This document shows, piece after piece, positions 27,845 to 39,300 of a stretch of 64,000 nucleotides of DNA. Under the pieces are notes generated by a model. It was not told where the DNA came from and searched no databases. It worked only from the letters and a program-made list of their open reading frames with translations. The translations under genes were made by a program, and so were the position numbers. Every line of letters starts with the position of its first letter. The first letter of the stretch is position 1. Source of the stretch: CAYNVS01 sp964400725 (GTDB lineage: Bacteria > Myxococcota_A > SURF-8 > CAYNVS01); NCBI GenBank assembly GCA_964400725.1, contig CAYNVS010000006.1, positions 59,173 to 123,172 of the forward strand, in the 5' to 3' direction.

Positions 27845-27920
27845 CGCTTTTCGCCTCTAAACAAGCCGCATTTAGCTGCGGCAGTTGAGTTTGTCCGCCG
27901 GTTTCCCTCAAAACGATTAG

Positions 27921-29447
27921 CTAATCCGAACTCTCTTCGTCGCCGTCGGCGGGCGGAACGTCTTCGGTTTTAACGAGCCTGAATCCAAGATAGACTGATT
28001 TGGCGGCGGGATCGTCGGCTCCCCGCGCCGCGAGTCTGCAAGACTGCGAGCCGACGCCGTAACTGCCTCCTTTGTTGACGCGGTCGCTTCCGCCGCATTC
28101 CGCCGCGCGCGGATTTGCGGACGAATAAGTTTCGTATTCGGCGCAATAGGCGTCCCACGCCCATTCCCAAACATTGCCCAAAACGTCGTACAACCCCCAT
28201 GCGTTCGGCTCTTTTTGCTTGACTTCTTTCGTCGAGTTTCCGCCGTTGCCGCAATACCAGCCGATTTGATCGAGGTTAGCGTCCGGCTCGCAGTCGAGAG
28301 CCGATATTGTTCCGTCGTTCCCGTCGCTCGAATAGAAAGCGGTCGTTCCGCCGGCGCGCGCCGCGAATTCCCATTCCGCCTCCGTCGGCAGACGGTAACC
28401 TTTGCATTCCTGAGGAGCCGAAAAACGCGAGTCGAGCGAACAGACGAAATCAGGAGCGGTTCCGGCGCAGGAGTAACATTTCTCCAGCGACTCGCTTTCG
28501 CTTAGCGCGTTAGCGAACGCGCAGGCCTCATGCCAGCTCACCAATTCGACCGGACATTCAAGCCCGCACGACTTGAAATTCGCCGGATTGTATCCCATCA
28601 GCTTTAAAAACTGACCCTGCGTCGTTTCAGTCGTCATAATATAGTAGCCGTAGGTCAATGTAACGGCGTGGAGAGTTTCGTTAGGCAGCCGCCCAAGCTC
28701 TTCGTTCGCCCCCGACGGGCTCCCCATGTTAAAAGTTCCCGGAGTTATTTTGGCGAACGAGGGCATTTCAACGTCAAGCTCATCCTCGGCGTAATCTTCA
28801 TTCTCGGCGTCGTCCGTTTCGCCGTCTTCGACGTCAAATTCAACTTCGTCCGCGTCTCCGTCGGTTCCTCCGTCCGCTTCCGGCGCTTCAGCGTTCTCTT
28901 CAACAATTTCGGCCTCGCCGTCTTTGGTTTCGCCGTCCGAGTTTGGCGCCGGAACCTTCACTTTCCACGACCGGTATAAGCCGGTTTTGCCGCTTTCGGT
29001 CTGAAGCGCGACCCGCGCCGCGAAGTCATGGTCGAACAGGCGCGCATCCGATTCAAGAGTCCCGTTTAAAGTCATTTCGTAAAACTGCCCCGAAACGCTT
29101 AAGCGTTTGCTTACCTTAATATAGCGGTCGGCTTTGCCCACGCTGATAATCGCTTTATCGACCGAGGCGTATTCAGGAAAGGCGGTTAGAATAATAATTG
29201 AGAAAGACCGACCGGCGACCAGTTCTGTGGGGGCCGAGAAATCGGAGATTTGCGGAGCCTCTTCCGATACCGAACCTTCCGGAGCCGGTCCTTTAATAGT
29301 TTCTCCGCCCTCGAAAGACATTGAATCCGAAAGAATTTCGTCCAATTCCTTGGCGATGTCTTTGGAAGAGCCGCCTTGATTGCATCCGAGATTGAAAAAA
29401 AGCGCCAAAATGATAAACAGCGCGAAAACTGTGAACGTTTTTTTCAT
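27921..29447 (-). CDS. Lipoprotein with acidic linker and C-terminal FGE-fold domain
   Basis: 508 residues. The start at 29447 follows AAAGGAAA; the signal peptide ends in the lipobox FNLGC (Cys near 22). A small beta-rich domain spans about 50-165. An Asp/Glu-rich linker follows (about 170-230), then the FGE/sulfatase-modifying-factor domain: ITPGTFNMGSP, YYIMTTETTQGQFLKLMGYNP, PVELVSWHEACAFANALS, GYRLPTEAEWEFAARAGGT, GLYDVLGNVWEWAWD, ending LGFRLV. The equivalent of the active-site Cys pair reads GGSYGVGSQSC, with one Cys only, so sulfatase activation is doubtful and ligand binding more likely. It precedes the giant beta-helix gene by 76 bases on the same strand. A minus-strand TATAAT lies at 29513-29518, with a poor -35. 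Confidence 0.9.
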   Translation of the reverse strand: MKKTFTVFALFIILALFFNLGCNQGGSSKDIAKELDEILSDSMSFEGGETIKGPAPEGSVSEEAPQISDFSAPTELVAGRSFSIIILTAFPEYASVDKAIISVGKADRYIKVSKRLSVSGQFYEMTLNGTLESDARLFDHDFAARVALQTESGKTGLYRSWKVKVPAPNSDGETKDGEAEIVEENAEAPEADGGTDGDADEVEFDVEDGETDDAENEDYAEDELDVEMPSFAKITPGTFNMGSPSGANEELGRLPNETLHAVTLTYGYYIMTTETTQGQFLKLMGYNPANFKSCGLECPVELVSWHEACAFANALSESESLEKCYSCAGTAPDFVCSLDSRFSAPQECKGYRLPTEAEWEFAARAGGTTAFYSSDGNDGTISALDCEPDANLDQIGWYCGNGGNSTKEVKQKEPNAWGLYDVLGNVWEWAWDAYCAEYETYSSANPRAAECGGSDRVNKGGSYGVGSQSCRLAARGADDPAAKSVYLGFRLVKTEDVPPADGDEESSD

Positions 29448-29617
29448 AAGTTTCCTTTCATTAATGCAAAAAAATTCTCGCATTATTTTTTTTACAGCTT
29501 TATTTATTTTAAATTATAATTGGAAAGCGCGGGGCATGCAATCGTTTTTTAAAAAGGCGGGGCATTCAAGCGTTCGCGGCCAAACGGCAAAACGGCAAAC
29601 CGATTTTTCATATAAAT

Positions 29618-29645
29618 TTGAAATTTAACCGCTATTATATACAAT
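29618..29645 (+). promoter_or_regulatory. Candidate sigma70-type promoter for the GH5 lipoprotein
   Basis: TTGAAA at 29618-29623 and TACAAT at 29640-29645 are 16 bases apart, each one mismatch from consensus. They lie about 70 bases before the ATG at 29715. Confidence 0.5.
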
Positions 29646-29714
29646 ATCGCTTCGCCGCGGCGATTAATAATAAATATTGAGCGGCAGATTTAAACCCAAA
29701 ACGGAGAGCCAGCC

Positions 29715-31220
29715 ATGAAAAACATTCTATTGATTATGTTTGCATTAATAGCAATTTGCGGCGCGTCGTTGTCGTGCGGCGGCGGAGATGACGCTCTTAA
29801 AAATCCCTACGCTTCAGGGTGGATTTATCCGCGTCTGCACGTAAGCGGCAGGCTGATAGCAGACGAGTACGGCAGAACCGTAATGCTGCGCGGCATAAAC
29901 GTAGGCGGCCACGCGAAAATTCCTCCGTTTACGCCTTGGGAAGGCGCAATCGACGACGGCTTCGACGCGACGCTGGCAAAATACATGGATTTTCCTGCCG
30001 ACTGGCAGATGAATTCAATCCGGCTCACTATGTTCTGGGAAGGTTTAGAGCCGGCAAAAGGAAGTTACGACGAGGATTATCTGGCGATGGTCGAAAAGCA
30101 AATTAAAGCCGCAAAAGAGCGCGGCGTTTACGTCTTCATCGACTTCCATCAAGACCTATTCAGCCGTTGGCTGGGAGGTTCGGGAGCTCCCCCTTGGACG
30201 CTCGCAAATCCTCCGGCTCAGCCGCCGGAGCTGAATAATCAGTCTTGGTTTATGAAAGTTTTTTCCGATCCGGACGTCGGCGCGGCGTTCGACCGCTTTT
30301 GGGACGATGCGGACGGCATTCAAACCGCTTATATTGAAATGCTGAAATACGTTACGACTAAATTTAAAGATTACGACAATATAATCGGCGTAGATATAAT
30401 GAACGAACCCAACCCCGGCATAAAGGGCAAAGAGGATTTGACCAAGTGGTACAACCAAGTTCTCATTCCATTTTACAAAAAAGCCGCGGAGGAAATTCGT
30501 AAAATAGCGCCGCATTACGTTATTTTCGTCGAGCCTAGCGGAGAAGAGGCGGGACAAAGCTCCGCCAAACCCGGCTGGACGATTGAAGGACTGGCGAATT
30601 ACGTTCTTTCGCCGCACTATTACTATTCTATCCAATTCGTTTTCGGCGAGTACGACGGCAATATAGACGCGCTCAGGAAAGCCCTGACCGAACGAGACAA
30701 CAGAGGAAAAGAGCTGGGCGCGCCTATACTTCTAAGCGAATTCGGCTTTCGCGGCGCGCAGGGAGACGTCGGCAAGGACGAAAACGCCGGCTGGTATTTC
30801 AACGATCTTTACGGCGTCATGGACGAGCTGCTGATGCACGGAACGGTATGGACGCACGAGGCGAGCGAAAATTTTTGGAACCGCGAAGACTGCTCGCTGA
30901 CGAACGGCGACTGGAGCGAGCGCGTTCCGAGAGGAAACGCCGTAGCCAGACCTTACGCCGAATTCACGACCGGAACGCCTATTTCAATTTCCTACGACCC
31001 CGCGTCGAAACTGTTTCAATACCGCTACAAGTCGAACGCGGCGGGCGTAACAAACGGCGCGCCTACCGTAATACGCCTTCCTAAAAGGCATTACCCCAAA
31101 CAACCGGTCGTAACGCTTTCGTTCGGCAAATCGCTTTACCTCCCGGACAAAGGGCTGCTGTTGGTATTCGACGGCCTCGCGTCGGACGGGATGGAACAAA
31201 CAATCGGCGTACAGCCGTAA
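29715..31220 (+). CDS. GH5-family lipoprotein, endoglycoceramidase-like
   Basis: 501 residues. Signal peptide with lipobox ASLSC (Cys near 21) and a short Gly/Asp linker. The TIM-barrel catalytic domain begins with RGINVGGHAKIPPF and contains the FIDFHQDLFSRW segment that is characteristic of endoglycoceramidase-like GH5 enzymes. The acid/base Glu is in IMNEPNPG (near 235) and the nucleophile Glu in LLSEFGFRG (near 345). A ~100-residue beta-rich C-terminal domain follows, as in that subgroup. Endoglycoceramidases release intact glycans from glycosphingolipids; other beta-glycosides remain possible. GGAGA precedes the ATG. It is a single gene between divergent and convergent neighbours. A membrane-anchored enzyme of this kind would act on the cell surface or in the periplasm. 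Confidence 0.88.
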   Translation: MKNILLIMFALIAICGASLSCGGGDDALKNPYASGWIYPRLHVSGRLIADEYGRTVMLRGINVGGHAKIPPFTPWEGAIDDGFDATLAKYMDFPADWQMNSIRLTMFWEGLEPAKGSYDEDYLAMVEKQIKAAKERGVYVFIDFHQDLFSRWLGGSGAPPWTLANPPAQPPELNNQSWFMKVFSDPDVGAAFDRFWDDADGIQTAYIEMLKYVTTKFKDYDNIIGVDIMNEPNPGIKGKEDLTKWYNQVLIPFYKKAAEEIRKIAPHYVIFVEPSGEEAGQSSAKPGWTIEGLANYVLSPHYYYSIQFVFGEYDGNIDALRKALTERDNRGKELGAPILLSEFGFRGAQGDVGKDENAGWYFNDLYGVMDELLMHGTVWTHEASENFWNREDCSLTNGDWSERVPRGNAVARPYAEFTTGTPISISYDPASKLFQYRYKSNAAGVTNGAPTVIRLPKRHYPKQPVVTLSFGKSLYLPDKGLLLVFDGLASDGMEQTIGVQP

Positions 31221-31314
31221 GCCGCAGCGGATTTTAAAAAGTTTTTTTTAAATTCCAAACGCTCTTAAGCGAGTTTAGGCCTTATAATGCAACGGCCGAT
31301 TATCGCCGCCGGTT

Positions 31315-33060
31315 TTATTTTTCCTTAAGCCAGCTCTCGACGTCCTTTAAGAATTCGGCCGGTTCGGTGCACTCGACCGGATGGCCGCTGGCGGTATAGC
31401 GCGGAAAACGGAACGTTTTTTCGCCCAAACCGGACAACCCGAATGCGCCTTCCGCAAACTTAACTTTCACAAGTCCCGGCCTTTCTTCTCCGTTTGCCGC
31501 GGTCGTCTCGTGAACTACGGAATCAACCAAATTTGAATGCTTCGCGAGCGCCGCAGGTATTGCGGGCGAGAAAATAACAAGGTCGAACGCTGAATTCGTT
31601 ATGAAGGTTCTTACCTTCGTAAGGTTGTAAAGGAACATTTCGCCGTAAATGGGCGACTGCGGATCAATCGGCATGGCAAGCGCGTCGGACGCGTAAAACG
31701 CCGCGGTTATATTGTAGTGCATACTAAGATAATATTCGTCCCATGCCGGCAGTTCGCCGAATATTGAACGCAAATCTCCTTTTATGGCCGGAACGGCCAT
31801 CGTTTTAAGTTTCGCGTAACGCCTAAGCATAATTTGCGCAAAGGTCGGCAGAGCGTCGAGAGCGGGCTGCTCTTCGTCCTTGCGTTCGCTTACAAAACGG
31901 TAGGCTCCGGTTCTATTCTTTGCGTAAAGCGGCTGTATAAACGCCGGGTCGAAGCCCAGAAGCGACTGGAGCGCGGCTGACTGTACGAGCTGATTGTCCG
32001 CAATCATCCCTTCGTCGTCCATCCATCCCGCCGGCTTCGAGCAGTTGTAAAGGTCGCGTCCGGCCGCATCGTTTACGAAAAATATGGCGTTATTATAAGG
32101 ATTGCACGTCTTATCGGCCTTATCGCAGGGCTGGTAGCTCTTTCCCGTCTGTGCGGCGACGTCATAAACGACGGAGCCTTGCGTCTCGAGCATTTCGCCT
32201 GAAACTTCGTCCTGATATTTGCCCGTTAAAAGCGGCTGAATGAGTATTTGAGCTCCCCATTGTTTTATAATCTCTTCGGGCGGAACCTTTTGTCCGGCCA
32301 ACTTTGGAAAAACCGCGTCGAAGTGCCTCTGTATTTCGTCCGCAAGCGCGGCGTCTTGGTAAATCAACGAACCGTCGCCGTACTCTTTATAGCGCAGAAG
32401 AAGGTTGAGCATTACCGTCGAACGTATGCCGCCGTAGCTCTCCCCCGCAATGATAACTTTGTTGCCTTGAATTTGCGCATGATTTTTAAGAAAACGCAAA
32501 ACGACGCGGACAAAATCGGCGCCGTCGAGAAGAGAGTTGAAATTTCTGCTGGAGAATTCTTTAACGCGGTTTTCCTTTTTGTCTGCGTCTTGAATGACGC
32601 AGTAGGAAAAACCGGTCTGGCGCGCGTCAATGTAAAGCAGGTTGCCTAGTTTCGTCCAACTGTTCGGGTTTTCTGAAAAAGCCCGGCCGCCGGTAAACGC
32701 CGGATCGACAGTCATTTTGCCGGTGTTCCAACCAAAAAGCAGGCTAGTTGAGCTGCCGGGGCCGCCGTTGAAAAAGACTATAAGAGGTTTCTTCGCCGGG
32801 TCTTCGTCGGCGGGTTGAAAGGCGTACCATATGCGCGCAAGCGAGCTCGTTCTCTCGCGCTCGTCCCCTTCGTAGCGCAGCGTGAAGGTAACCGGCTCAA
32901 TCTCAATGAAACCGGCCTCGGCAAACATCGGAATTGAATTTTCTGCGTCGGAGCCGCCGCACGAAAGCGCAAAGAGAGCCAAACCCGAAATTAATAAGAC
33001 CTGAGCCGCCGCGCCCTTTAAAGAGCGGAGCAAAAACAAACCGTCGAGATAGTATCGCAT
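31315..33060 (-). CDS. S10 serine-carboxypeptidase-like lipoprotein
   Basis: 581 residues. Signal peptide with lipobox FALSC (Cys near 34) and GGSD linker. The alpha/beta-hydrolase fold shows the oxyanion motif FFNGGPGSST, the nucleophile in GESYGGIRS, a likely Asp in AFDLVIF, and His in TASGHPVE near the C-terminus. These are in the family order Ser-Asp-His. It would remove C-terminal residues from peptides outside the cytoplasm. An AAGGAGG ribosome site seven bases before the ATG fixes the start. It faces the GH5 gene with a 94-base gap, and I see no strong terminator there. Confidence 0.87.
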   Translation of the reverse strand: MRYYLDGLFLLRSLKGAAAQVLLISGLALFALSCGGSDAENSIPMFAEAGFIEIEPVTFTLRYEGDERERTSSLARIWYAFQPADEDPAKKPLIVFFNGGPGSSTSLLFGWNTGKMTVDPAFTGGRAFSENPNSWTKLGNLLYIDARQTGFSYCVIQDADKKENRVKEFSSRNFNSLLDGADFVRVVLRFLKNHAQIQGNKVIIAGESYGGIRSTVMLNLLLRYKEYGDGSLIYQDAALADEIQRHFDAVFPKLAGQKVPPEEIIKQWGAQILIQPLLTGKYQDEVSGEMLETQGSVVYDVAAQTGKSYQPCDKADKTCNPYNNAIFFVNDAAGRDLYNCSKPAGWMDDEGMIADNQLVQSAALQSLLGFDPAFIQPLYAKNRTGAYRFVSERKDEEQPALDALPTFAQIMLRRYAKLKTMAVPAIKGDLRSIFGELPAWDEYYLSMHYNITAAFYASDALAMPIDPQSPIYGEMFLYNLTKVRTFITNSAFDLVIFSPAIPAALAKHSNLVDSVVHETTAANGEERPGLVKVKFAEGAFGLSGLGEKTFRFPRYTASGHPVECTEPAEFLKDVESWLKEK

Positions 33061-33087
33061 GCTTTATCCTCCTTAAAAGTAGTTTAA

Positions 33088-33116
33088 ATGCTACAGGAAT
33101 GACGCGCATTATTCAA
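33088..33116 (-). promoter_or_regulatory. Candidate promoter for the S10 peptidase gene
   Basis: On the minus strand TTGAAT (33111-33116) and TAGCAT (33088-33093) are 17 bases apart, about 28 bases above the start codon. Each hexamer matches four of six consensus bases. Confidence 0.4.
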
Positions 33117-33255
33117 GGGGTTAAAGCCCGCTTGACAAATCCGCATTTTTGCAAAAAACCGCCGAGCGCATTCTCCCTTCGAGACAAAAACGCTTCCGCA
33201 TTTTTTACTCAATGACGCGGAAAGTTTTCGAGGAACGCCGCCGGTTTCAAAAAAT

Positions 33256-33289
33256 AAGGCAGGCGTATTAGAGCCTGCCTTGTTTTTTT
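33256..33289. terminator. Rho-independent terminator, bidirectional shape
   Basis: Perfect 9-bp stem AAGGCAGGC / GCCTGCCTT around an 8-base loop. A run of seven T follows on the plus strand, and an A-rich flank on the other side gives a T run for the minus strand. It directly follows the stop of the Cys-rich giant gene (33304) on the minus strand. Confidence 0.88.
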
Positions 33290-33303
33290 GTTATGTTTGG
33301 CCT

Positions 33304-36300
33304 TTAAAAGCTGGATTTTCTTCGCCGCGCCAGTACTAGAGCCGCAATTGCAATCAGTAAAGAGGCGAAAGAAGAAGCGTCGGCGGCGCCGCATCCGCCT
33401 TTGTAACTCTTCTTCGGCTTAACCAAGTCAATGTCCGCGTCGCCAAGGTCGAGATCGCCCAAATCAAAGTCGTATTCGACAACGTCCGCGCCTTCGTCCG
33501 TCTCGGCCGCAACGTCGTCTTTATCGGCCTCTTTCTCGGTTTCATCTGTCGTTTCCGTCGTCTCAACGGTTTCGTCGACAATGTCCGGCTGCTCGTTTTC
33601 GTCCTCCGCAGTCTCGGAGTCGTCGTCTCCGTCAACCGATTCGACGCTCTCGTCCTCCATGGGAGTTTCTGTCTCTTCCGCCGTTTCTTCCTCGATTTGC
33701 TCGTCCTCCTGAAGAATTTCTTCCGCGTCGCCGTCTGTCTCGGTCTCGTCTTCGGTCTCTTCCATATCGCCGTCAACCGGCCTTGGGTGAACCACTATCA
33801 GCGATAAAGCCGCAGCGCTGTTTATTTTGCCGTCGTTTACAACGAGCTTAAATATGAACAGCGTCGAACCTTCGACGTCGGGCGCGGTAAACGTCGCAAT
33901 CGCGGTTGCCGCTCCGTTAATGACGACGTCCGGGCCGTATTCCTGACTCCATGCGTAGGAAAGCGGGTCGTTGTCGGGATCGCTGGATTTGCTTCCGTCC
34001 AGCGTTACTACCTCGCCGGATGTAACAGACTTGTTGCCTCCGGCGTCCGCGACGGGCTGCCCGTTGGTTTCTTCGGCAACCGTTACGTCGGTTAGGGATG
34101 GCTCGCTGTCTAGCAGCTCGTCGTTTACTACCAATTTAAACGTAAGCGTAGATCCTACGCTTCCAGCCGGAACGGTAAAGGACGGAGTGTTAGACTTCGG
34201 GTCGTTTAGCGAAACCTGCATACCCGCCGTCTGAGTCCACTCGTAAGTTATCGGGTCGCCGTCCGGGTCGAAAGAGGCGCGTCCGTCCAAAGTTACTACG
34301 AACCCTTCCTTAGCCGTTTGATTCGCTCCGGCGTCGGCCACGGGCGCGGCGTTAGCGCGGCAGATAGAGCGTATGCACATGAACCCTTCGGCGCAGTCGT
34401 CCGCCGATTCGCAGTTTGACCGGCATTTCGTCGAATCCGCGCAGGCGATATACGGCGAGCAGTCGCCTTCTCCGCCGTCCACGCACAAACCTTCTCCGTT
34501 GCAAACGTCGGACAAATCGAGCTTGCCGTCCGAGCAGGTTTGTTCTTTTCCGCATTTTGTTCCGGCGTCTTTGGGCGAGCCGGCGCAGGTTTTGAAAGTC
34601 TCGTCGCAAACCGCGTTCCAGCATTCGCCAAGCCCGCCGCTGCAGTCGCGCTGAGACGCGCCTTCGCATACGCCTTCGACGCAGCGGTCGCCGACGGTGC
34701 AGTACAGGTTGTCGTCGCACTCGTATCCGTCCTGCGCCGCGCTCCAAGCCGACGAGCTTTTCGTCTCGTCGCATACCTTGCACGGATCGTCCGATTTATG
34801 CGTTCCGTTCGGCACGCACGCGCCGTCAATGGCGCATCCCGCGACGGCGGAGTGCAGGCATACTCCTTCATAGCAGGCGTCGGTCGTGCAGTCCAAACCG
34901 TCGTCCGGACACGGGCCTAGTATATTGGTATGGGTAATTCCGTTCGTCTGATCGCAGGCGTCGGCTGTGCACGGATTGCCGTCGTCTATATCCGCCGCGG
35001 CTCCAATGCAAACGCCCGTATTGCATGCGTCGGAGCCGGTGCAAGGGTCTCCGTCGTCGCACGGAGCGGAGTTAAACGTATAAGAGAAAAGCCCTGTGGC
35101 CGGGTCGCAGGCGTCGTCCGTGCACGGATTGCCGTCGTCTATCGCCGCAGCCGCGCCTTTGCAGACGCCGTCGCGGCAAACGTCGCCGCTGGTGCAGGCG
35201 TCGCGGTCGTCGCACGGGTTGGCGTTTGGCGTATTGAAAATTTCGCCCGTCGCCGGGTCGCAGTAGTCGTTGGTGCAGAAATTATCGTCGTCTATTTTGC
35301 GCGGCGTTCCTGCGCATGAACCGCCGGCGCAAACGTCGTTCTCCGTGCAGCCGTCCGAGTCGTCGCATGGTTCTCCGTCGGTCGGAACGTTGGCGCAGCC
35401 TTTTATTTTATCGCACGAATCGGCGGTGCAAGCGTTTCCGTCGTCGCACGACAACGCGGAACCGGCAAATACTCCATCTTCGCATTTATCGTTTATTGTG
35501 CAGGCGTCTCCGTCGTCCATAACGCCGGAGAACGGCGCGTAAACGCATCCCTTGTCCGGCGAGCAAGCGTCGAACGTGCAAATATTTCCGTCGTCGCACG
35601 AGGCGGCTGCGCCGGATTTGCATACTCCCATATAGCACTTGTCGCCTACTGTGCAGGCGTCTCCGTCGTCGCACTCGCTTCCGTCCATCGGCTGATGAAC
35701 GCACTTTACTCCGTCGAAGGAATCTTCGGTGCAAGGATTGAGGTCGTCGCAGTTCTGCGGATCGCCGGAGGGCGCGCAGCAACGGAAGCCGGTAAACTCG
35801 TCGAACGAACCGGCCTCGCGGAAAGAAAGCTCGGAACCGCACGCAAGCTGCGCCGCGTCCGATTTGTACGAGCCGTTGATTACGCCGCGCAGTTCGCCGT
35901 CAACGTCTGCCGTCCATTCCGCCGCGTTGCCCGACATGTCGTACACTCCTTCCGGAGTAACGCAATCGGACGCGAATCCTCCGGCGGCGATTTCTCCGCC
36001 CGCCATTGTATAGTCGGCGCCGTTGCAGACGGCGGCGTTGTAGAGCGAGCCGTACGGGTAGGCGCGCCCTTCGGGGCCGGAGCATTCCGAACGCCACTCC
36101 CGCGCCGTGCAAAGCCGTTTGCCCGAGTTGGCGCAAGCCTGCTTTGCCTGATTGAAGGTTAAGAAACGCGAGGGCGGCTCCTTGGCCGCAGGGCAGGCGT
36201 AGAGTTTAAGCGGCGAGGCGGAGCTTGCGTCGTCGGGGAACCCTTCGGGGTAGTCGTCTGATTTCTGACCGTAAGCCGCTCCGTTGCAGCGATAATCGGC

Positions 36301-39300
36301 CCGAACCAGAGACTCGTAACGGTCGATGCAGACGAAAGTATCGGGTATGGCGACCATATCCGGATGGCCTGAGCAGTCGGACGCGGCGGAGCATACTCCG
36401 CCTACGCATATTCCGCTTGAGCAGGGAGTTCCAAGCGGCTTAACGGCGTAGCGGCACGAACCGTCGTAAGCGTCGCAATAGCCCGGCGCGCATTCGGCGT
36501 CCAAATCGGGGCAGGATTTCGCCGAGCCGACGCAAGCGCCCGCAGAACAGACGTCTCCGCTCGTGCACGGGTTGCGGTCGTCGCACGCGGCCGTATTCGC
36601 GGTATGCGCAACGACGCCAGTGGCCGCGTCGCAGGAATCGTCGGTGCACGGGTTATTGTCGTCTATAACGACCGGAGTTACGACGCACGAGCCGTTTCGG
36701 CAGACGTCGCCGCTCGTGCATAAATCGTCGTCGCTGCACGGAGCGCGGTTGTTTGCATGGGTGATTTTACCCGTAACCGGGTTGCAATAATCGTCCGTGC
36801 AGACGTTGCCGTCGTCTATGCCTTCTATCGGCAAGCCCGCGCATGCGCCGTTTCCGCAGACGTCGCCCGCGGTGCAGGCGTTTTTGTCGTCGCAAGGCGC
36901 GGAATTGTTCGCGTGGCTGATTTCGCCGGTGGCCGAATCGCACGAGTCGTCGGTGCAAGGATTGCCGTCGTCAACGCCGCTTACCAGGGTTCCGGAGCAC
37001 GACCCCGTCTTGCAGTAATCGTTAAGCGTGCATCCGTTTCCGTCGTCGCATTGGGCGTGATTGTTGACGTGCGCAACCAAACCGGTCTTGGAGTCGCAAA
37101 CGTCGTCGGTGCAAACGTTGCCGTCGTCAACGGGTATTTTTTCGCCCGCGCAGGCGCCGTTCGAGCAAACGTCAGCAACGGTGCAGGCGTCGCGGTCGTC
37201 GCACGCCGCCGTATTATTAACATGGGATATTTCTCCCGTGGCTGGGTCGCACGAGTCGTCGGTGCACGGATTATTGTCTTCTATCGCGGCGTTGAGAGAG
37301 CCCGAGCAAACGCCTTCGTAGCAGGAGTCGAACAGCGTGCATCCGTTGGCGTCGTCGCATTGAGCTCTGTTGTTTGCGTGCGCGACTTCGCCGGTTGCGG
37401 GGTCGCACGAGTCGTCGGTGCAAACGTTGCCGTCGTCAATCGTCTTAGCGGTTCCGGCGCAAACTCCGCCGCCGCAGACGTCGTTCGTCGTGCAGGCGTT
37501 GGCGTCGTCGCACGGGTTAGAGTTGTCGGAGTGTTTTACTTCGCCCGTAAGCGCGTCGCAATAGTCGTCCGTGCAAGGGTTGCCGTCGTCCGTCGGTTTC
37601 AAGACTCCGGCGCAGACGCCGTTTGCGCAGACGTCGTTTACCGTGCACAAGTCGAGGTCGTCGCAGGACGAGTTGTTGGCGGCGTGAGTAATTTCGCCGG
37701 TGTCTGGGTTGCAGTAGTCCGATGTGCAAGGGTTTCCATCGTCTATTCCGCCTACCGTCGTTCCGGAGCACGCTCCGTTTCCGCAGACGTCGCCTTCGGT
37801 GCAGGCGTTCTTATCGTCGCAAGGCGCGGAGTTGTTTACGCGGCTGCATCCGCCCATGCCGTCGCAGTAGTCGTCGGTGCAGGGATTGCCGTCTTCGCAA
37901 GAATAAGCCGCTCCTTTGAAAACGCCGCTTTCGCAGTAGTCGTTTTTAGTGCACGGGTCTCCGTCGTCAAGCGCGCCGGTAACGGGGGCGTTCACGCATC
38001 CGACCGCAGGCGAGCATGAATCGGCCGTACACAATTTGCCGTCGTCGCACGATACCGCAGAACCGCCTCCGCACTTCGCGCCTTGGCAGGTTTCGCCGGT
38101 CGTGCAGGCGTCGCCGTCGTCGCAAACCTCGCCGTTCAAAATTGTATGAACGCAGCGAACGCCGTCGAAGGAATCGGCGGTGCACGGATTGAGATCGTCG
38201 CAGTTCTGAGCGTCGCCCGAAGGAGCGCAGCAGCGGAAGCCTATCTTATCGTCCGCCCGCAGCGGGTCTTTCCATTCCGGGTTTGCGGCGCACGAAAGTT
38301 TGTCGGACGAAGAGTCGAAAGCTCCGCCGACGACCGACTGGAAACCTCCGGTTGAATCGGAAGTCCATTCCCAAACGTTGCCCGACATGTCGTATGCGCC
38401 TTCAGGCGTGTAGCATGCCGACGCCGCGCCGGACGCCTGAACCGCCCCGCTCGAAAGCGTGTAATCGGCTCCGTTGCAGGCCGCGGCGTTGTAGTCGTTT
38501 CCGTATGGATAGGATCTTCCTTCCGTTCCGGCGCACTCCGCCCGCCATTCGGCCAAGGCGCATAGACGCTTTCCGGCGTTCTTGCAGGCCGTCGCCGCCT
38601 GCGCCGCGGTTATGAATCGCGAAGGCTTTTCTTTAGCGGAAGGACAGGCGTAAAGTTTAAGCGAATCTGACTCAGGCTCGTCCGGGAAAGCCTCTGGGTA
38701 ATCGTCCGCGCTCTGGCCGTAAGCGGCGCCTATGCAGCGGGCGTCCGGTCTCACCGCCGCCTCGTAGCGATCTATGCAGACGAACGCTCCGGGTATGGGA
38801 ACCATGTCGGGATGACCGGAGCAGTCGGATGCGGGAGCGCACGCGCCGCCGACGCATATTCCGTCCGAGCACGGCGTTCCAAGCGGCTTCGCTGCGTATT
38901 TGCAAGCGCCGTCGGACGAGTCGCAGTAGCCCGGCTGGCATTGCGGGTCGAGATCGGGGCAAACCCTCGCGACGCCCTTGCAAGCGCCGCCTGAACAGAC
39001 GTCGCCGGTCGTGCACGGATTAAGGTCGTCGCAGACGGCGGAGTTGGGAGTATGAACGACGGCGCCGGTAGCCGGGTCGCACGAGTCGTCGGTGCACGGG
39101 TTCGCGTCGTCCGTAAACGCCGGAGTTCCAGCGCAGACGCCGTTTCCGCAGACGTCGTTCACGGTGCAGCGATTGCCGTCGTCGCACGAGGCGGCGTTGT
39201 TTTTATGGCTCACGGAGCCGGTAGCCGGGTCGCACGAGTCGTCGGTGCAGGGGTTGCCGTCGTCGATTGAAATAGACGTTCCGGAGCATACGCCGTTTCC

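Noticed and set aside
29380..29628. Small plus-strand frame between the FGE lipoprotein and GH5 genes
   Set aside because: It overlaps the start of the minus-strand lipoprotein gene, lacks a ribosome site and codes for a low-complexity basic peptide.
31221..31314. Hairpin CGCT-CTTA-AGCG between the GH5 and S10 genes
   Set aside because: The stem is only 4 bp plus imperfect flanks and no T run follows.
36757..38019. A long open frame on the plus strand opposite the Cys-rich repeats
   Set aside because: It is the antisense of repeat codons (TGC, GAC, GGC) and gives a monotonous Val/Ala/Arg protein without start signals; the minus strand is the real gene.
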